From Salmonella enterica subsp. enterica serovar Typhimurium str. LT2 (GTDB taxonomy: Bacteria; Pseudomonadota; Gammaproteobacteria; Enterobacterales; Enterobacteriaceae), in NCBI RefSeq assembly GCF_000006945.2, contig NC_003197.2, positions 2,480,001 to 2,544,000 on the forward strand: a DNA stretch of 64,000 bases. The letters are read 5' to 3'. This document shows, in pieces, positions 46,557 to 55,690 of the stretch. Within the stretch, counting starts at the first letter, position 1; each line of letters begins with the position of its first letter. Under the pieces are notes generated by a model. It was not told the DNA's origin and searched no databases. It saw only the letters and a list, made by a program, of their open reading frames with translations. Position numbers and translations under genes: made by a program.

Positions 46557-48761
46557 TTATTTGCCTAACGGGCGCGGGCGGCCAATCAGATATCCCTGCA
46601 AACTGTGTACGCCAAGCTGCAATAGCAGATCGCGCTGCGCAGGCGTTTCAACAAACTCAGCCACGACGCTCAACGATTTCGCTTTCGCTAAATCAGTGAT
46701 GGATTTCACAATCATCGCATCCAGGGAGTCCGTCAGAATATCTTTTACAAAACAACCGTCGATTTTAATGATGTCCGCCTTGAGGCGTTTTAGCCGTTCA
46801 TAGTTTGCATAACCGGTGCCGAAATCATCAATGGCGATTTTTAGGCCGAACTTACGCAGTTGATTGATATTGTGCATACTGATTTCGGAATGAGAGAAGG
46901 CCTGTTCTTCAGTAATTTCGATGATGACCGAAGCAGGCGGGACGCCATAGCGTTTAAAAAGCTGCATAATGCGCGACGCCGTCTCTTTTTGCAGCAGCGT
47001 CAACGGCATCAAATTAACCGAAAAACGTGCCCCCTGTTCCGCTGAAGGATGCGCGGACAGCCATTGCAGGAGCGCTTCCATCACCTGCATATCAAACCGT
47101 ATGCTCAGGTTAAACTGGGCGATAAGCGGAATGAACTGATTCGGCATCATGATACCGTCGTCGCACCGAAGCCGCGTCAGAATCTCGTCATACCCTTTTC
47201 CCTGCGCGTCGCGAATGGGTTGCGCATACAAAACCAGCGCGCCGCGCTCCAGCGCCTGACGGATTTTCTGCAACCGCAGCACCCGTTCCGTCGTCTGCCC
47301 GGAAGCGGCTTCAATACTCTGGGTCAGTGCAAGCACCCGACGGTGCGAACAGGATTGCTCCGCCAGCCAGCTTAATTGCCCCAACAGCGGTTGCAAGGTT
47401 TCCTGGCGACCATCGAATGTTCCCCACGATGCGCCGTATTCCATGTCCAGACCGGTATTGTTCCAGTAAATTTTGCGGTTATTAAGCACGTTGAGCATAT
47501 ATTGCAGGCGGGCTTCCGTCTCCGGTCCTGTCAGCACCAGCAATAATTCACTGCCCGGCAGATGGAAAATTTTCTCCTTTTCCAGCAGCAGCGGCTGCAA
47601 CATGCGAAACACCTCGCGTTCGCAATGCACGCGCATCTGCATACCGTAATGACGGCTCAGAAATTCCAGGTTTTCCATGCGTAAATAACACACGCTTTGC
47701 CCGGCATCCTGTAAAAGAAACTGCTCCAGCGCACGCAGGTTAGGCAGTTGCGTCAACGGATCGGTCAATGCCTGCGAGTGCCATTGTCGATTCAACCATT
47801 CGCTACGCTGATTAATCCGCGCCATGTACAACAAACAAATACTAAAAGAAATGAGAACTGAAAGGATAAATGCCAGCGAATATTCTGAACCCACGCCCTG
47901 CAGAAAATTGCGGTTATAGCTAAGCAGGAATAGCGCAGTGAGAGCCCAACTAAAATTCAACAGCGGATAGCTGATTTTCCCCACGCCGATGGTAAATCCA
48001 ATGAACAGAACTGGCACCAGATAGCCAGCAATATACTTTGTCTCGAAAGGCGTACACAGCACCGCTAATAGCGTCGCCAGAGTGGCAAACCAGAGAAGCG
48101 TAAACAGGCGTTTTTCTTTGGCGAGATAAGGAGCGACATCCCTCCGCCAGAAAATACGCATATAGTGCGGGCTGACTATCATCCGCAGCGGATAATAGAA
48201 AAAGAGGGTAAAAATAAGCGCGGCAGAAATCAGACTCAATAAATCGACAATCGAGAAAATAGCGGTGCCGGTGCCAAAGAAGGTAGAGATGGTCACCGGG
48301 AAAGCCAGGTAGTGCCCCGCCAGATGCATACTGATTTTTATACCAAACGGCGTCATTAACCCTAACCAGAAAACGCGTAGCCAGATGCCTTGGTTGGGTA
48401 TTCCGTAGCGCCAGCGCGCGCCCAGCTGCCAGCGTACGATAGCGCAAACCAGCAGCACGGGAAACGTTTGGCAAAATAGCAGCACCATCGCCTGTGGCAG
48501 AGGTAAATGAAAATTCCATTCATTAGTCAACATCATTCCGCCTACCATCGGCGCGACGCCACGGCGGCCAAATAAAAACAGCACGGAAAACATGACGCAG
48601 AGCGGTAGCCAGGCCAGAAAGATATAGCTGGAATCAATTGTGGCGCGGGGAGAAATGAGACGAGATAGCAGAATAGCCGGAACGGTCAGGCAGAAGGCCA
48701 GTAAGAATATTTTTATATTTTTTAATACGTTACACTTATCCGGCATTGCTTTAATGCTCAC
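46557..48761 (-). CDS. pdeA: Cyclic-di-GMP phosphodiesterase PdeA (YfeA)
   Basis: The 734-residue membrane protein has about eight N-terminal membrane segments (MASE1-like, residues 10-310), a degenerate GGDEF domain and a C-terminal EAL domain. The GGDEF motif is replaced by PGSEL, so cyclase activity is unlikely. In the EAL domain the glutamate of YDEILTRL, ENxxx-equivalent NLMPLTLLQK, EITEEQAF, DDFGTGYANYERL and KIDGCFV are visible, which supports hydrolysis of cyclic-di-GMP. The gene converges with nupC. An internal methionine at residue 6 is an alternative start. Confidence 0.93.
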   Translation of the reverse strand: MSIKAMPDKCNVLKNIKIFLLAFCLTVPAILLSRLISPRATIDSSYIFLAWLPLCVMFSVLFLFGRRGVAPMVGGMMLTNEWNFHLPLPQAMVLLFCQTFPVLLVCAIVRWQLGARWRYGIPNQGIWLRVFWLGLMTPFGIKISMHLAGHYLAFPVTISTFFGTGTAIFSIVDLLSLISAALIFTLFFYYPLRMIVSPHYMRIFWRRDVAPYLAKEKRLFTLLWFATLATLLAVLCTPFETKYIAGYLVPVLFIGFTIGVGKISYPLLNFSWALTALFLLSYNRNFLQGVGSEYSLAFILSVLISFSICLLYMARINQRSEWLNRQWHSQALTDPLTQLPNLRALEQFLLQDAGQSVCYLRMENLEFLSRHYGMQMRVHCEREVFRMLQPLLLEKEKIFHLPGSELLLVLTGPETEARLQYMLNVLNNRKIYWNNTGLDMEYGASWGTFDGRQETLQPLLGQLSWLAEQSCSHRRVLALTQSIEAASGQTTERVLRLQKIRQALERGALVLYAQPIRDAQGKGYDEILTRLRCDDGIMMPNQFIPLIAQFNLSIRFDMQVMEALLQWLSAHPSAEQGARFSVNLMPLTLLQKETASRIMQLFKRYGVPPASVIIEITEEQAFSHSEISMHNINQLRKFGLKIAIDDFGTGYANYERLKRLKADIIKIDGCFVKDILTDSLDAMIVKSITDLAKAKSLSVVAEFVETPAQRDLLLQLGVHSLQGYLIGRPRPLGK

Positions 48762-48903
48762 ATCATTATATAAGGCGCATGAATAATAAGTATATTCGCA
48801 TTATGAAGCAATCTAACAAAAGCTCATATTGACCGCAAAAGCAGCGGCAAACAAACGCACCTGAAGAGCAGATCAGAGGCCATAAATTTTGTGACAAAAA
48901 GCA

Positions 48904-48931
48904 AAAACCCCCGCTTTTCAGCGAGGGTTTG
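48904..48931 (-). terminator. Rho-independent terminator of the tRNA-Ala genes
   Basis: On the minus strand CAAACCCTCGCTGAAAAGCG followed by GGGGGTTTTTGC forms a stem with a T-run. It begins a few bases after the CCA end of the downstream tRNA-Ala. Confidence 0.85.
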
Positions 48932-48936
48932 AATGT

Positions 48937-49012
<76 letters not shown>

Positions 49013-49054
49013 ATAGTGCTTTTACGTATACGCCAAATTTATCGGGAGTAAATT

Positions 49055-49130
<76 letters not shown>

Positions 49131-49351
49131 ACTACGTAAAGCTTGTCGAGTTGACGGGCGGCATCATATGAATTCCCTCGGCATGTGTCAACGGCAAAAT
49201 GAACTTGCCGAATTCAATCGCTGAAAAAGCATTCAAATAAAGGACATTGCGGCACAACTCGCATTCAGTAGTTAAACACGTCACGGTTTCGACTAAAATG
49301 GTGCTATAAAATGAACCACTAATTAACCCCACGACTATTCAGGGAATCGTT

Positions 49352-49714
49352 ATGTTCAAGGAACGGATGACGCCAGAAGAACTCGCTAATCTCACCGGTT
49401 ACAGCCGACAAACCATCAATAAATGGGTACGGAAAGAAGGCTGGGCAACATCGCCCAAACCTGGCGTCCAGGGCGGTAAAGCCCGTCTGGTTCATGTAAA
49501 CGAACAGGTTCGTGAATATATCCGCAGCGCTGAACGTTCAGTTGACCATCACGCAGACACATTCACGCCTGCCAGCAACGCATCGCTTGAAGCGCTGCTC
49601 ATGACGCTCGCCAAAGAGATGACCTCATCCGAGCAGAAACAGTTTACCTCTCTCCTCGTGCGTGAAGGGATTACCGGTTTGTTACAACGCTTAGGGATAC
49701 GCGATAGCAAATAA
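49352..49714 (+). CDS. yfeC: YfeC family putative transcriptional regulator
   Basis: This 120-residue DNA-binding-like protein has a helix-turn-helix at TPEELANLTGYSRQTINKWVRKEGW, then PGVQGGKARLVHVNEQV. The helical C-terminus is EQKQFTSLLVREGITGLLQRLG. It is paralogous to the next gene, yfeD, which starts one base after its stop codon. Two starts are possible: 49352 (preceded by AGGGA) and 49367 (preceded by AAGGA, equal to the shorter E. coli annotation). Its targets are unknown. Confidence 0.9.
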   Translation: MFKERMTPEELANLTGYSRQTINKWVRKEGWATSPKPGVQGGKARLVHVNEQVREYIRSAERSVDHHADTFTPASNASLEALLMTLAKEMTSSEQKQFTSLLVREGITGLLQRLGIRDSK

Positions 49715-49715
49715 T

Positions 49716-50108
49716 ATGAAAAGATTACGCAGTAAAATGACCACTGAAGAGCTGGCTGAATGCCTCGGCGTGGCCAGACAAACCGTCAATCGCTGGATCA
49801 GAGAACAACACTGGAAAACCGAAAAATTTCCCGGCGTCAAAGGCGGACGCGCAAGACTCATCCATATTGATGCCAGCGTGCGGGAGTTTATTCTCAATAT
49901 TCCGGCTTTTCGCAAACTGCCTGCGTTTTATCAGGCGGAAGAGGCTTTCGCAGAATATGCGAACGCGGCGCACAGTCATGCTTATCGACAAATTATTGAT
50001 GCCGTTGAAAATATGTCTGCTCAGGAACAGGAAAAACTGGCGCTGTTTTTATCGCGGGAAGGTATTCGCGGATTTCTGACGCGTTTAGGTATCAATGAGG
50101 CGGACTAA
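49716..50108 (+). CDS. yfeD: YfeD family putative transcriptional regulator
   Basis: The 130-residue paralogue of YfeC has TTEELAECLGVARQTVNRWI, PGVKGGRARLIHIDASV and C-terminal EQEKLALFLSREGIRGFLTRLG. The two proteins align end to end, so this is a tandem duplication that has diverged. The genes are nearly contiguous and probably cotranscribed. A terminator shared with convergent gltX follows. The function is unknown. Confidence 0.9.
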   Translation: MKRLRSKMTTEELAECLGVARQTVNRWIREQHWKTEKFPGVKGGRARLIHIDASVREFILNIPAFRKLPAFYQAEEAFAEYANAAHSHAYRQIIDAVENMSAQEQEKLALFLSREGIRGFLTRLGINEAD

Positions 50109-50111
50109 CAA

Positions 50112-50148
50112 ATAATAAACGGCAGGCGTCTGCCCTGCCGTTTATTCT
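50112..50148. terminator. Bidirectional terminator between yfeD and gltX
   Basis: AAACGGCAGG (50117-50126) and CCTGCCGTTT (50134-50143) are a perfect stem with a seven-base loop, in A/T-rich flanks, between convergent genes. Confidence 0.88.
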
Positions 50149-50161
50149 GTTTCAGCTGGCG

Positions 50162-51577
50162 TTACTGCTGACTTTCACGCTCGGCGATAAAGCCCAGCGC
50201 TTTGTTGATGCGCTCAATGCTGCGGGTTTTACCAATCGCATGTACGGTGACATCCAGCGCAGGCGACTGCCCGGCACCGGTCACAGCCACACGCAGCGGC
50301 ATCCCCACTTTACCCATCCCCACTTCCAGCTCATCCGCCGTGGCCTGAATCGCGTGGTGGACGTTTTCTGCTGACCAGTCCGTAATCGCCGACAGCTTGT
50401 CGCGCACCACTTCCAGCGGCTGACGCGCCACCGGGCGGAGGTGTTTTTTCGCCGCATCGGCGTCAAACTCGCTGAAGTCTTCATAGAAGTAGCGGCAGCT
50501 CTGCGCCATCTCTTTCAGAGTTTTGCAGCGCTCGCCCAGCAACTTCACCAGTTCAGCAAGCTGCGGGCCGTTACGGGTGTCGATATTTTCCTGCTCGATA
50601 TGCCACTGCAAATGCGTCGCCACATATTCCGGCGCCAGCGTATTGATATAGTGGTGGTTCAGCCACAGCAGTTTATCGGTGTTGAACGCGCTCGCAGACT
50701 TGCTCACCGCACCGAGGGAGAACAGCTTGATCATCTCTTCGCGAGTGAAGATTTCCTGATCGCCGCTGGACCAGCCCAGACGCACCAGATAGTTCAGCAA
50801 CGCTTCCGGCAGATAACCGTCATCGCGATACTGCATCACGCTCACCGCACCGTGACGTTTAGACAGCTTTTTACCGTCGTCGCCGTTAATCATCGACACA
50901 TGCGCGTACATCGGCACCGGCGCGTTTAACGCTTTCAGAATGTTAATCTGGCGCGGAGTATTGTTGATATGGTCTTCGCCACGAATCACATGGGTAATTT
51001 CCATATCCCAGTCGTCCACCACCACACAGAAGTTGTAGGTTGGGGAACCGTCGGTACGACGAATGATCAGATCGTCCAGCTCCTGATTGCTGAATTCGAT
51101 CGGGCCACGGATCTGATCATCAAAAATAACGGAACCGTCCTGCGGGTTGGCAAAGCGCACCACGCATGGCTCATCGTCGGCATGATGTTCGTGACTGTGA
51201 CGGCAACGCCCGTCATAACGCGGCTTCTCGCCTTTCGCCATCTGATCTTCACGCAGTTGCTCCAGACGCTCTTTAGAGCAGTAGCATTTATAGGCTGTTC
51301 CCGCCTCCAGCATCTCGTCAATCACCGCGTTATAGCGATCAAAACGTTTGGTCTGGAAATATGGGCCTTCGTCCCATTCCAGGTTCAGCCAGTTCATACC
51401 ATCCATGATGGCTTCAATGGCTTCCGGCGTGGAACGCTCAAGATCGGTGTCTTCAATACGCAGCACGAACTCACCGCCGTGGTGACGTGCGAAAAGCCAG
51501 GAATAAAGAGCAGTACGCGCGCCGCCGACGTGCAGATAACCTGTCGGGCTAGGCGCGAAGCGAGTTTTGATTTTCAT
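50162..51577 (-). CDS. gltX: Glutamyl-tRNA synthetase
   Basis: The 471-residue class I aminoacyl-tRNA synthetase charges tRNA-Glu. The HIGH-type motif is in [18 protein letters not shown] and the KMSKS-type motif is in [14 protein letters not shown]. Zinc-ligand cysteines and histidine are in KCYCSKERL and GRCRHSH. The length matches E. coli GltX. In E. coli the divergent valU operon upstream lies next to gltX, and the same arrangement is present here. Confidence 0.98.
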
Positions 51578-51790
51578 GAAATGGCCTTACGTTTATAAAG
51601 ATGCCGACAACCGGCAAATCCTGGAAAGATGAATAGCCTTGTATTCTATCACTGTGGCTTGATTCCTCAATGTTGATCCGGTCAGAACGCTGCGCTTTGC
51701 TATTTCCGTATAGAAATCATGCAGTGCGGGGTAATTCACGATCGTTTTGTTTAATTTTACGACGAACAAACAAAAACTTTAGAAAATGCG

Positions 51791-51818
51791 TTGACTCATT
51801 TTCAACTCTCCCTATAAT
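51791..51818 (+). promoter_or_regulatory. Promoter of the tRNA-Val/tRNA-Lys operon
   Basis: TTGACT (51791-51796) and TATAAT (51813-51818) are separated by 16 bases. A GC-containing discriminator (GCGACTCC) follows, a hallmark of stringently controlled stable-RNA promoters. The first tRNA starts 18 bases downstream. Confidence 0.85.
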
Positions 51819-51835
51819 GCGACTCCACACAGCGG

Positions 51836-51911
51836 GGGTGATTAGCTCAGCTGGGAGAGCACCTCCCTTACAAGGAGGGGGTCGGCGGTTCGATCCCGTC
51901 ATCACCCACCA
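51836..51911 (+). tRNA. valU: tRNA-Val (anticodon TAC), copy 1
   Basis: A 76-base cloverleaf: acceptor GGGTGAT with ATCACCC, anticodon arm CTCCCTTACAAGGAG (TAC), T-arm GGCGGTTCGATCCCGTC and encoded CCA. It is the first of three identical copies. Confidence 0.97.
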
Positions 51912-51956
51912 ACTACTTTATGTAGTCTCCGCCGTGTAGATAAGAAATTGAGAAGT

Positions 51957-52032
51957 GGGTGATTAGCTCAGCTGGGAGAGCACCTCCCTTACAAGGAGGG
52001 GGTCGGCGGTTCGATCCCGTCATCACCCACCA
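51957..52032 (+). tRNA. valX: tRNA-Val (anticodon TAC), copy 2
   Basis: Identical to the first copy, 45 bases downstream. Symbol by E. coli order. Confidence 0.97.
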
Positions 52033-52073
52033 CTTTCTCGCCAGCTAAATTTCTTATTGTGAAGTACCGAAGT

Positions 52074-52149
52074 GGGTGATTAGCTCAGCTGGGAGAGCAC
52101 CTCCCTTACAAGGAGGGGGTCGGCGGTTCGATCCCGTCATCACCCACCA
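52074..52149 (+). tRNA. valY: tRNA-Val (anticodon TAC), copy 3
   Basis: Third identical copy, 41 bases after the second. The sequence just upstream (GAAGTGGGTGATTAG) is shared with copy 2. Confidence 0.97.
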
Positions 52150-52153
52150 CTTC

Positions 52154-52229
52154 GGGTCGTTAGCTCAGTTGGTAGAGCAGTTGACTTTTAATCAATTGGT
52201 CGCAGGTTCGAATCCTGCACGACCCACCA
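52154..52229 (+). tRNA. lysV: tRNA-Lys (anticodon TTT)
   Basis: A 76-base cloverleaf: acceptor GGGTCGT with ACGACCC, anticodon arm TTGACTTTTAATCAA (TTT), T-arm GCAGGTTCGAATCCTGC and encoded CCA. It is the last tRNA of the unit, four bases after the third tRNA-Val. Confidence 0.97.
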
Positions 52230-52235
52230 ATGTAA

Positions 52236-52262
52236 AAAAGCGCCCTAAAGGCGCTTTTTTGC
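52236..52262 (+). terminator. Rho-independent terminator of the tRNA operon
   Basis: AAAAAAGCGCC-CTAAA-GGCGCTTTTTTG directly follows tRNA-Lys, with a T-run. Confidence 0.92.
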
Positions 52263-52307
52263 TATCTGCGATATGGAAGATTCGAACCTGTCGCAGGTTC
52301 GGGTCTT

Positions 52308-52386
52308 GCCTGATGCGCTGCGCTTATCAGGCCTACAGACGACACCGCACACGTAGGCCGGATAAGACGTTAGTCGCCATCCGGCA
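52308..52386. repeat. REP/BIME element between the tRNA operon and xapR
   Basis: Opposed units GCCTGATGCGCTGCGCTTAT..GGCCTAC (52308-52336) and GTAGGCCGGATAAGACG..CCATCCGGC (52353-52385). They are of the same type as those at 37883 and 17320. Confidence 0.85.
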
Positions 52387-52392
52387 CAGACA

Positions 52393-53277
52393 TTATACCG
52401 TCAACGCCGCCACCAGTTTCTCCAGTGCTGGCGTTGCCTGCTGCTGGTCATACACAATATACAAATCCGCCGGAATACGTTCCTCTAACGGACGGAACAC
52501 CACACCCGGCCAGCTCATTTGCGCATAGCCATCAGCCATCAACGTAATCCCGATCCCCATACTGATCATCGCCAACACCGTTTGCGGCTCAACCACTTCC
52601 CGAATAATCATTGGCGAAAAGCCTGCCTGTTGGCATACACGTTGTAAAAATCCCCAATCAGAATGTACGGAAGGCAACGTAACAAAATATTCATTGCGCA
52701 ACGCCGCCAACGGCACAGAATCTCTGGATGCCAGATCGTGATCTTCCGGAACTGCAACCATGAATGCAGATTCATGCAAACGTATGCTGGTAAAACCGAC
52801 TGCTGGTTCGATAGCCATACGCCAGATCCCTGCATCAAGTTCCCGACGCTCTAACAACGCCATTTGCATACCGGGAGACTTTTCGCGAAAAAGTACTTCA
52901 ACATTGGGATTTGCTTTCAAAAAGTGACGCATCGCAGGACGCATTCTTCCCCACAGCGCCGTACCAACCACACCCAGTTCAATGCGCCCCGCTTCACCGC
53001 GACCAATCTGCTCCACTCGCGCCAGCGCCTGATTTGCACTGGCTAACAAGCGACGTGACTCCTCCATTAAAACTTTCCCGGCATGGGTTAATGCAACGCT
53101 GCGGGAATGACGAATAAACAGCAATGTACCCAGTTGCTGTTCAAGTTCTTTGATATGGATACTCAAGGGAGGTTGTGACATATTTAACCGGGCAGCAGCC
53201 CGGCCAAAATGCAATTCTTCTGCAACAGCGAGGAAATAACGTAATAGCTTTAGATCAATACGATGGGCTCGTTCCAT
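52393..53277 (-). CDS. xapR: LysR-type regulator XapR
   Basis: The 294-residue LysR-family activator responds to xanthosine and turns on xapAB in E. coli. The N-terminal winged helix-turn-helix is in LKLLRYFLAVAEELHFGRAA and LNMSQPPLSIHIKELEQQLG, with a substrate-binding domain from about residue 90. The ATG at 53277 is used; a GTG one codon earlier is possible. It follows xapX on the same strand at the end of the xapA-xapB-xapX-xapR order. Confidence 0.95.
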   Translation of the reverse strand: MERAHRIDLKLLRYFLAVAEELHFGRAAARLNMSQPPLSIHIKELEQQLGTLLFIRHSRSVALTHAGKVLMEESRRLLASANQALARVEQIGRGEAGRIELGVVGTALWGRMRPAMRHFLKANPNVEVLFREKSPGMQMALLERRELDAGIWRMAIEPAVGFTSIRLHESAFMVAVPEDHDLASRDSVPLAALRNEYFVTLPSVHSDWGFLQRVCQQAGFSPMIIREVVEPQTVLAMISMGIGITLMADGYAQMSWPGVVFRPLEERIPADLYIVYDQQQATPALEKLVAALTV

Positions 53278-53328
53278 CACTATCGCACTCCAGGAATAAG
53301 GGATAACGTCTGGAATTTACCATATTAC

Positions 53329-53487
53329 CTAGTAAAAAATAGATTTAACGACAAGATACCCAATATACATAAATACAATAGATAATACCCCGGGTAAAAC
53401 ATTTGGTGCGGGAATAGGTATACGGCATAAAGTAAAAAATGCGCCAATACCAAATCCAATACCGGAGGAGAGAATAATTTCTTTCAT
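53329..53487 (-). CDS. xapX: XapX domain small hydrophobic protein (52 residues)
   Basis: A 52-residue frame encodes MKEIILSSGIGFGIGAFFTL, then CRIPIPAPNVLPGVLSIVFM and YIGYLVVKSIFY. It has two hydrophobic segments around the conserved R-x-P-x-PAP motif of XapX-domain proteins. It lies between xapB and xapR and is short enough to be missed by gene finders. The role is unknown; it is probably a membrane protein linked to xanthosine uptake. It is not annotated in the matching E. coli K-12 xap locus as far as I recall. Confidence 0.85.
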   Translation of the reverse strand: MKEIILSSGIGFGIGAFFTLCRIPIPAPNVLPGVLSIVFMYIGYLVVKSIFY

Positions 53488-53545
53488 GCTGTGTCCTTGT
53501 TCATAAAAATGGACTGGCGAACATCCTCTCGCCAGTCAAATAAAA

Positions 53546-54802
53546 TTAATGTGCTAATGATTTGGTCGACAGTTTTTCTGGATGGTGCTGATATTTAAAG
53601 AACAATGCAAAAATAACGGCCAATGCCAGAGCGTAGGCGGCAAAGACCAGCCAGATAGTTTGCCAATCTTTTACGCCATCAATAGAAAAATAATCCACGG
53701 CCATACCGCTTAAAAGAGACCCAATCCACGCCCCCACGCCGTTAACCATGGTCATAAATAGCCCCTGCGCGCTGGCGCGAATACTTGAGTCCACCTCCTG
53801 CTCTACAAATACTGACCCTGAGATGTTGAAGAAATCAAATGCGCAGCCATAAACAATCATCGACAGCAGCAGTAGCACAAAGCCAAACGGGGATGGATCG
53901 CCAAAGGCAAAGAAGCCGAAACGCAGCGTCCACGCCAGCATACTCATCAGCATTACCGTTTTAATACCAAAGCGTTTAAGGAAGAACGGAATGGTGAGGA
54001 TAAAGCCCACTTCCGCCATCTGCGAAACTGAAAGCAAGATAGAGGGATACTTCACCACAAAGCTGTCGGCAAACTCAGGATTACGGGCAAAATCATGCAG
54101 GAACGGATTACCGAAGACATTGGTAATTTGCAGCACCGCCCCCAACATCATCGCAAACAAAAAGAAGATTGCCATGCGTGGATTTTTAAACAGAACAAAA
54201 GCATCCAGTCCGAGCTTACTGGCAAGCGTGGTGTTCGCCTTCTTCTCGGCTACCGGAATTTTCGGTAACGTCAGCGCATACAGGGCCAGCAATAACGATG
54301 CGCCAGAAGCGATGTATAATTGCGCACTGCTCAGTTCCAGCCCCATCAGGCTCACCGTCCACATCGCAACAATAAAACCTATTGTGCCGAAAACGCGCAC
54401 AGGCGGAAATGACGTTACCGGATCCTGACCTGCTTTCGCCAGACAGGAGTACGAAACGCTATTGGATAATGCAATTGTTGGCATATACGCCATCGCATTC
54501 ACCAACATCACCCAGAACATCGTCTGGGGATCGGTAACGGTGGTGGCGTACAATAACGCCCCCGCGCAAACCAGATGGCAAAGCATGTAGGCTCGCTCAG
54601 CGCGCAGCCATTTATCAGCAATGATCCCCATAATACCCGGCATGATAATCGCTGCCAGTCCTTTTGAGCTGTAGACCATACCGACATTCGCGCCGGTAAA
54701 ATCCAGAGTGTTGATCATGTAAGAGCCCAGGGTAACCAGCCAGCTCCCCCAGATAAAATATTGCAAGAACGACATGACTTTTAAGCGGGACGTAATACCC
54801 AT
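53546..54802 (-). CDS. xapB: Xanthosine permease XapB
   Basis: The 418-residue MFS nucleoside:proton symporter (NHS family, close to NupG) imports xanthosine. About 12 hydrophobic segments are visible. The N-terminus MGITSRLKVMSFLQYFIWGSW and MVNAMAYMPTIALSNSVSY are family sequences. It follows xapA by 54 bases on the same strand, so the two are probably cotranscribed under XapR. Confidence 0.96.
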   Translation of the reverse strand: MGITSRLKVMSFLQYFIWGSWLVTLGSYMINTLDFTGANVGMVYSSKGLAAIIMPGIMGIIADKWLRAERAYMLCHLVCAGALLYATTVTDPQTMFWVMLVNAMAYMPTIALSNSVSYSCLAKAGQDPVTSFPPVRVFGTIGFIVAMWTVSLMGLELSSAQLYIASGASLLLALYALTLPKIPVAEKKANTTLASKLGLDAFVLFKNPRMAIFFLFAMMLGAVLQITNVFGNPFLHDFARNPEFADSFVVKYPSILLSVSQMAEVGFILTIPFFLKRFGIKTVMLMSMLAWTLRFGFFAFGDPSPFGFVLLLLSMIVYGCAFDFFNISGSVFVEQEVDSSIRASAQGLFMTMVNGVGAWIGSLLSGMAVDYFSIDGVKDWQTIWLVFAAYALALAVIFALFFKYQHHPEKLSTKSLAH

Positions 54803-54856
54803 TTTTTATTCCTTGCCGTGAGATAAAGCCCCAATACGGGGCCGTAGTCATTGTGT

Positions 54857-55690
54857 TTAGGCCAGCTTACGTAAAAAGCCGCAAATCAGATTTATAAAGT
54901 TCTGCCGGGAAAGTTCAGCCGCCGCCAGCGTTTGCGCATGGGAGAGTTTTACATCGCCCAGCCCTTCCGCCAGATTGGTGATCGCTGAGACGGCAACAAC
55001 TTTGAGGCCACAATGACGTGCGCTAATCACCTCAGGGACAACGGACATTCCGACCACATCGCCGCCAATAATCTGCATCATGCGGATTTCTGCCGCCGTT
55101 TCGAAGTTCGGACCCGGATAAGAAACAAATACGCCTTCAGTGAGGGTGAATCCCTCCTCTGCCGCAACGGACTGAAGCATGGCGCGATAATCTGCGTCAT
55201 AAGCATTAGCCAGCGAGAAGAAGCGATCGCCATAACGATCATCGTTTGGCCCCACCATCGGCGTACCGGGCATCGTATTAATGTGATCGCTAAGCGCAAC
55301 CAGGCTACCCGGCCCCACTTCCGGACGCAGAGATCCTGCCGCATTGGTGCAGAACAACACTTCACAGCCCAGTAATTTCAACGTGCGAATGGCATCGGTC
55401 ATCACCGCCATTCCACGCCCTTCATAAAAATGTCCACGGCCTTTCATACAGGCCACCGGAACCCCCGCCAGATGGTCGAGCACCAGTTCACCAGCATGGC
55501 CGTGTACGGTGCTGACGGGAAATCCCGGCAATTTCTCGTAAGAAATGGCTACCGCATCTTCGATTTGGTCCGCCAGAGCACCCAACCCGGAGCCTAAAAT
55601 AAACGCAACTCGCGGGGTAAATGCCGGTTTATGTGCATGAACAATATCAACACAATACTCAGGATTATGAGAAAAAAGAGCGTGAGGCAT
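54857..55690 (-). CDS. xapA: Xanthosine phosphorylase (purine nucleoside phosphorylase II)
   Basis: The 277-residue enzyme cleaves xanthosine, inosine and guanosine with phosphate. Class signatures are GSGLGALADQIEDA, VHGHAGELVLDHL, CTNAAGSLRPEVG and YPGPNFETAAEIRMMQ. An upstream frame extension to 55780 has no family support; the ATG at 55690 (MPHALFSHNPEYC) gives the E. coli length. It is the first gene of the xap unit and is divergent from yfeN. Confidence 0.96.
   Translation of the reverse strand: MPHALFSHNPEYCVDIVHAHKPAFTPRVAFILGSGLGALADQIEDAVAISYEKLPGFPVSTVHGHAGELVLDHLAGVPVACMKGRGHFYEGRGMAVMTDAIRTLKLLGCEVLFCTNAAGSLRPEVGPGSLVALSDHINTMPGTPMVGPNDDRYGDRFFSLANAYDADYRAMLQSVAAEEGFTLTEGVFVSYPGPNFETAAEIRMMQIIGGDVVGMSVVPEVISARHCGLKVVAVSAITNLAEGLGDVKLSHAQTLAAAELSRQNFINLICGFLRKLA

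Noticed and set aside
52076..52528. 150-residue plus-strand frame across tRNA-Val, tRNA-Lys and the REP element
   Set aside because: It is translated from tRNA and REP sequence and runs into antisense xapR.
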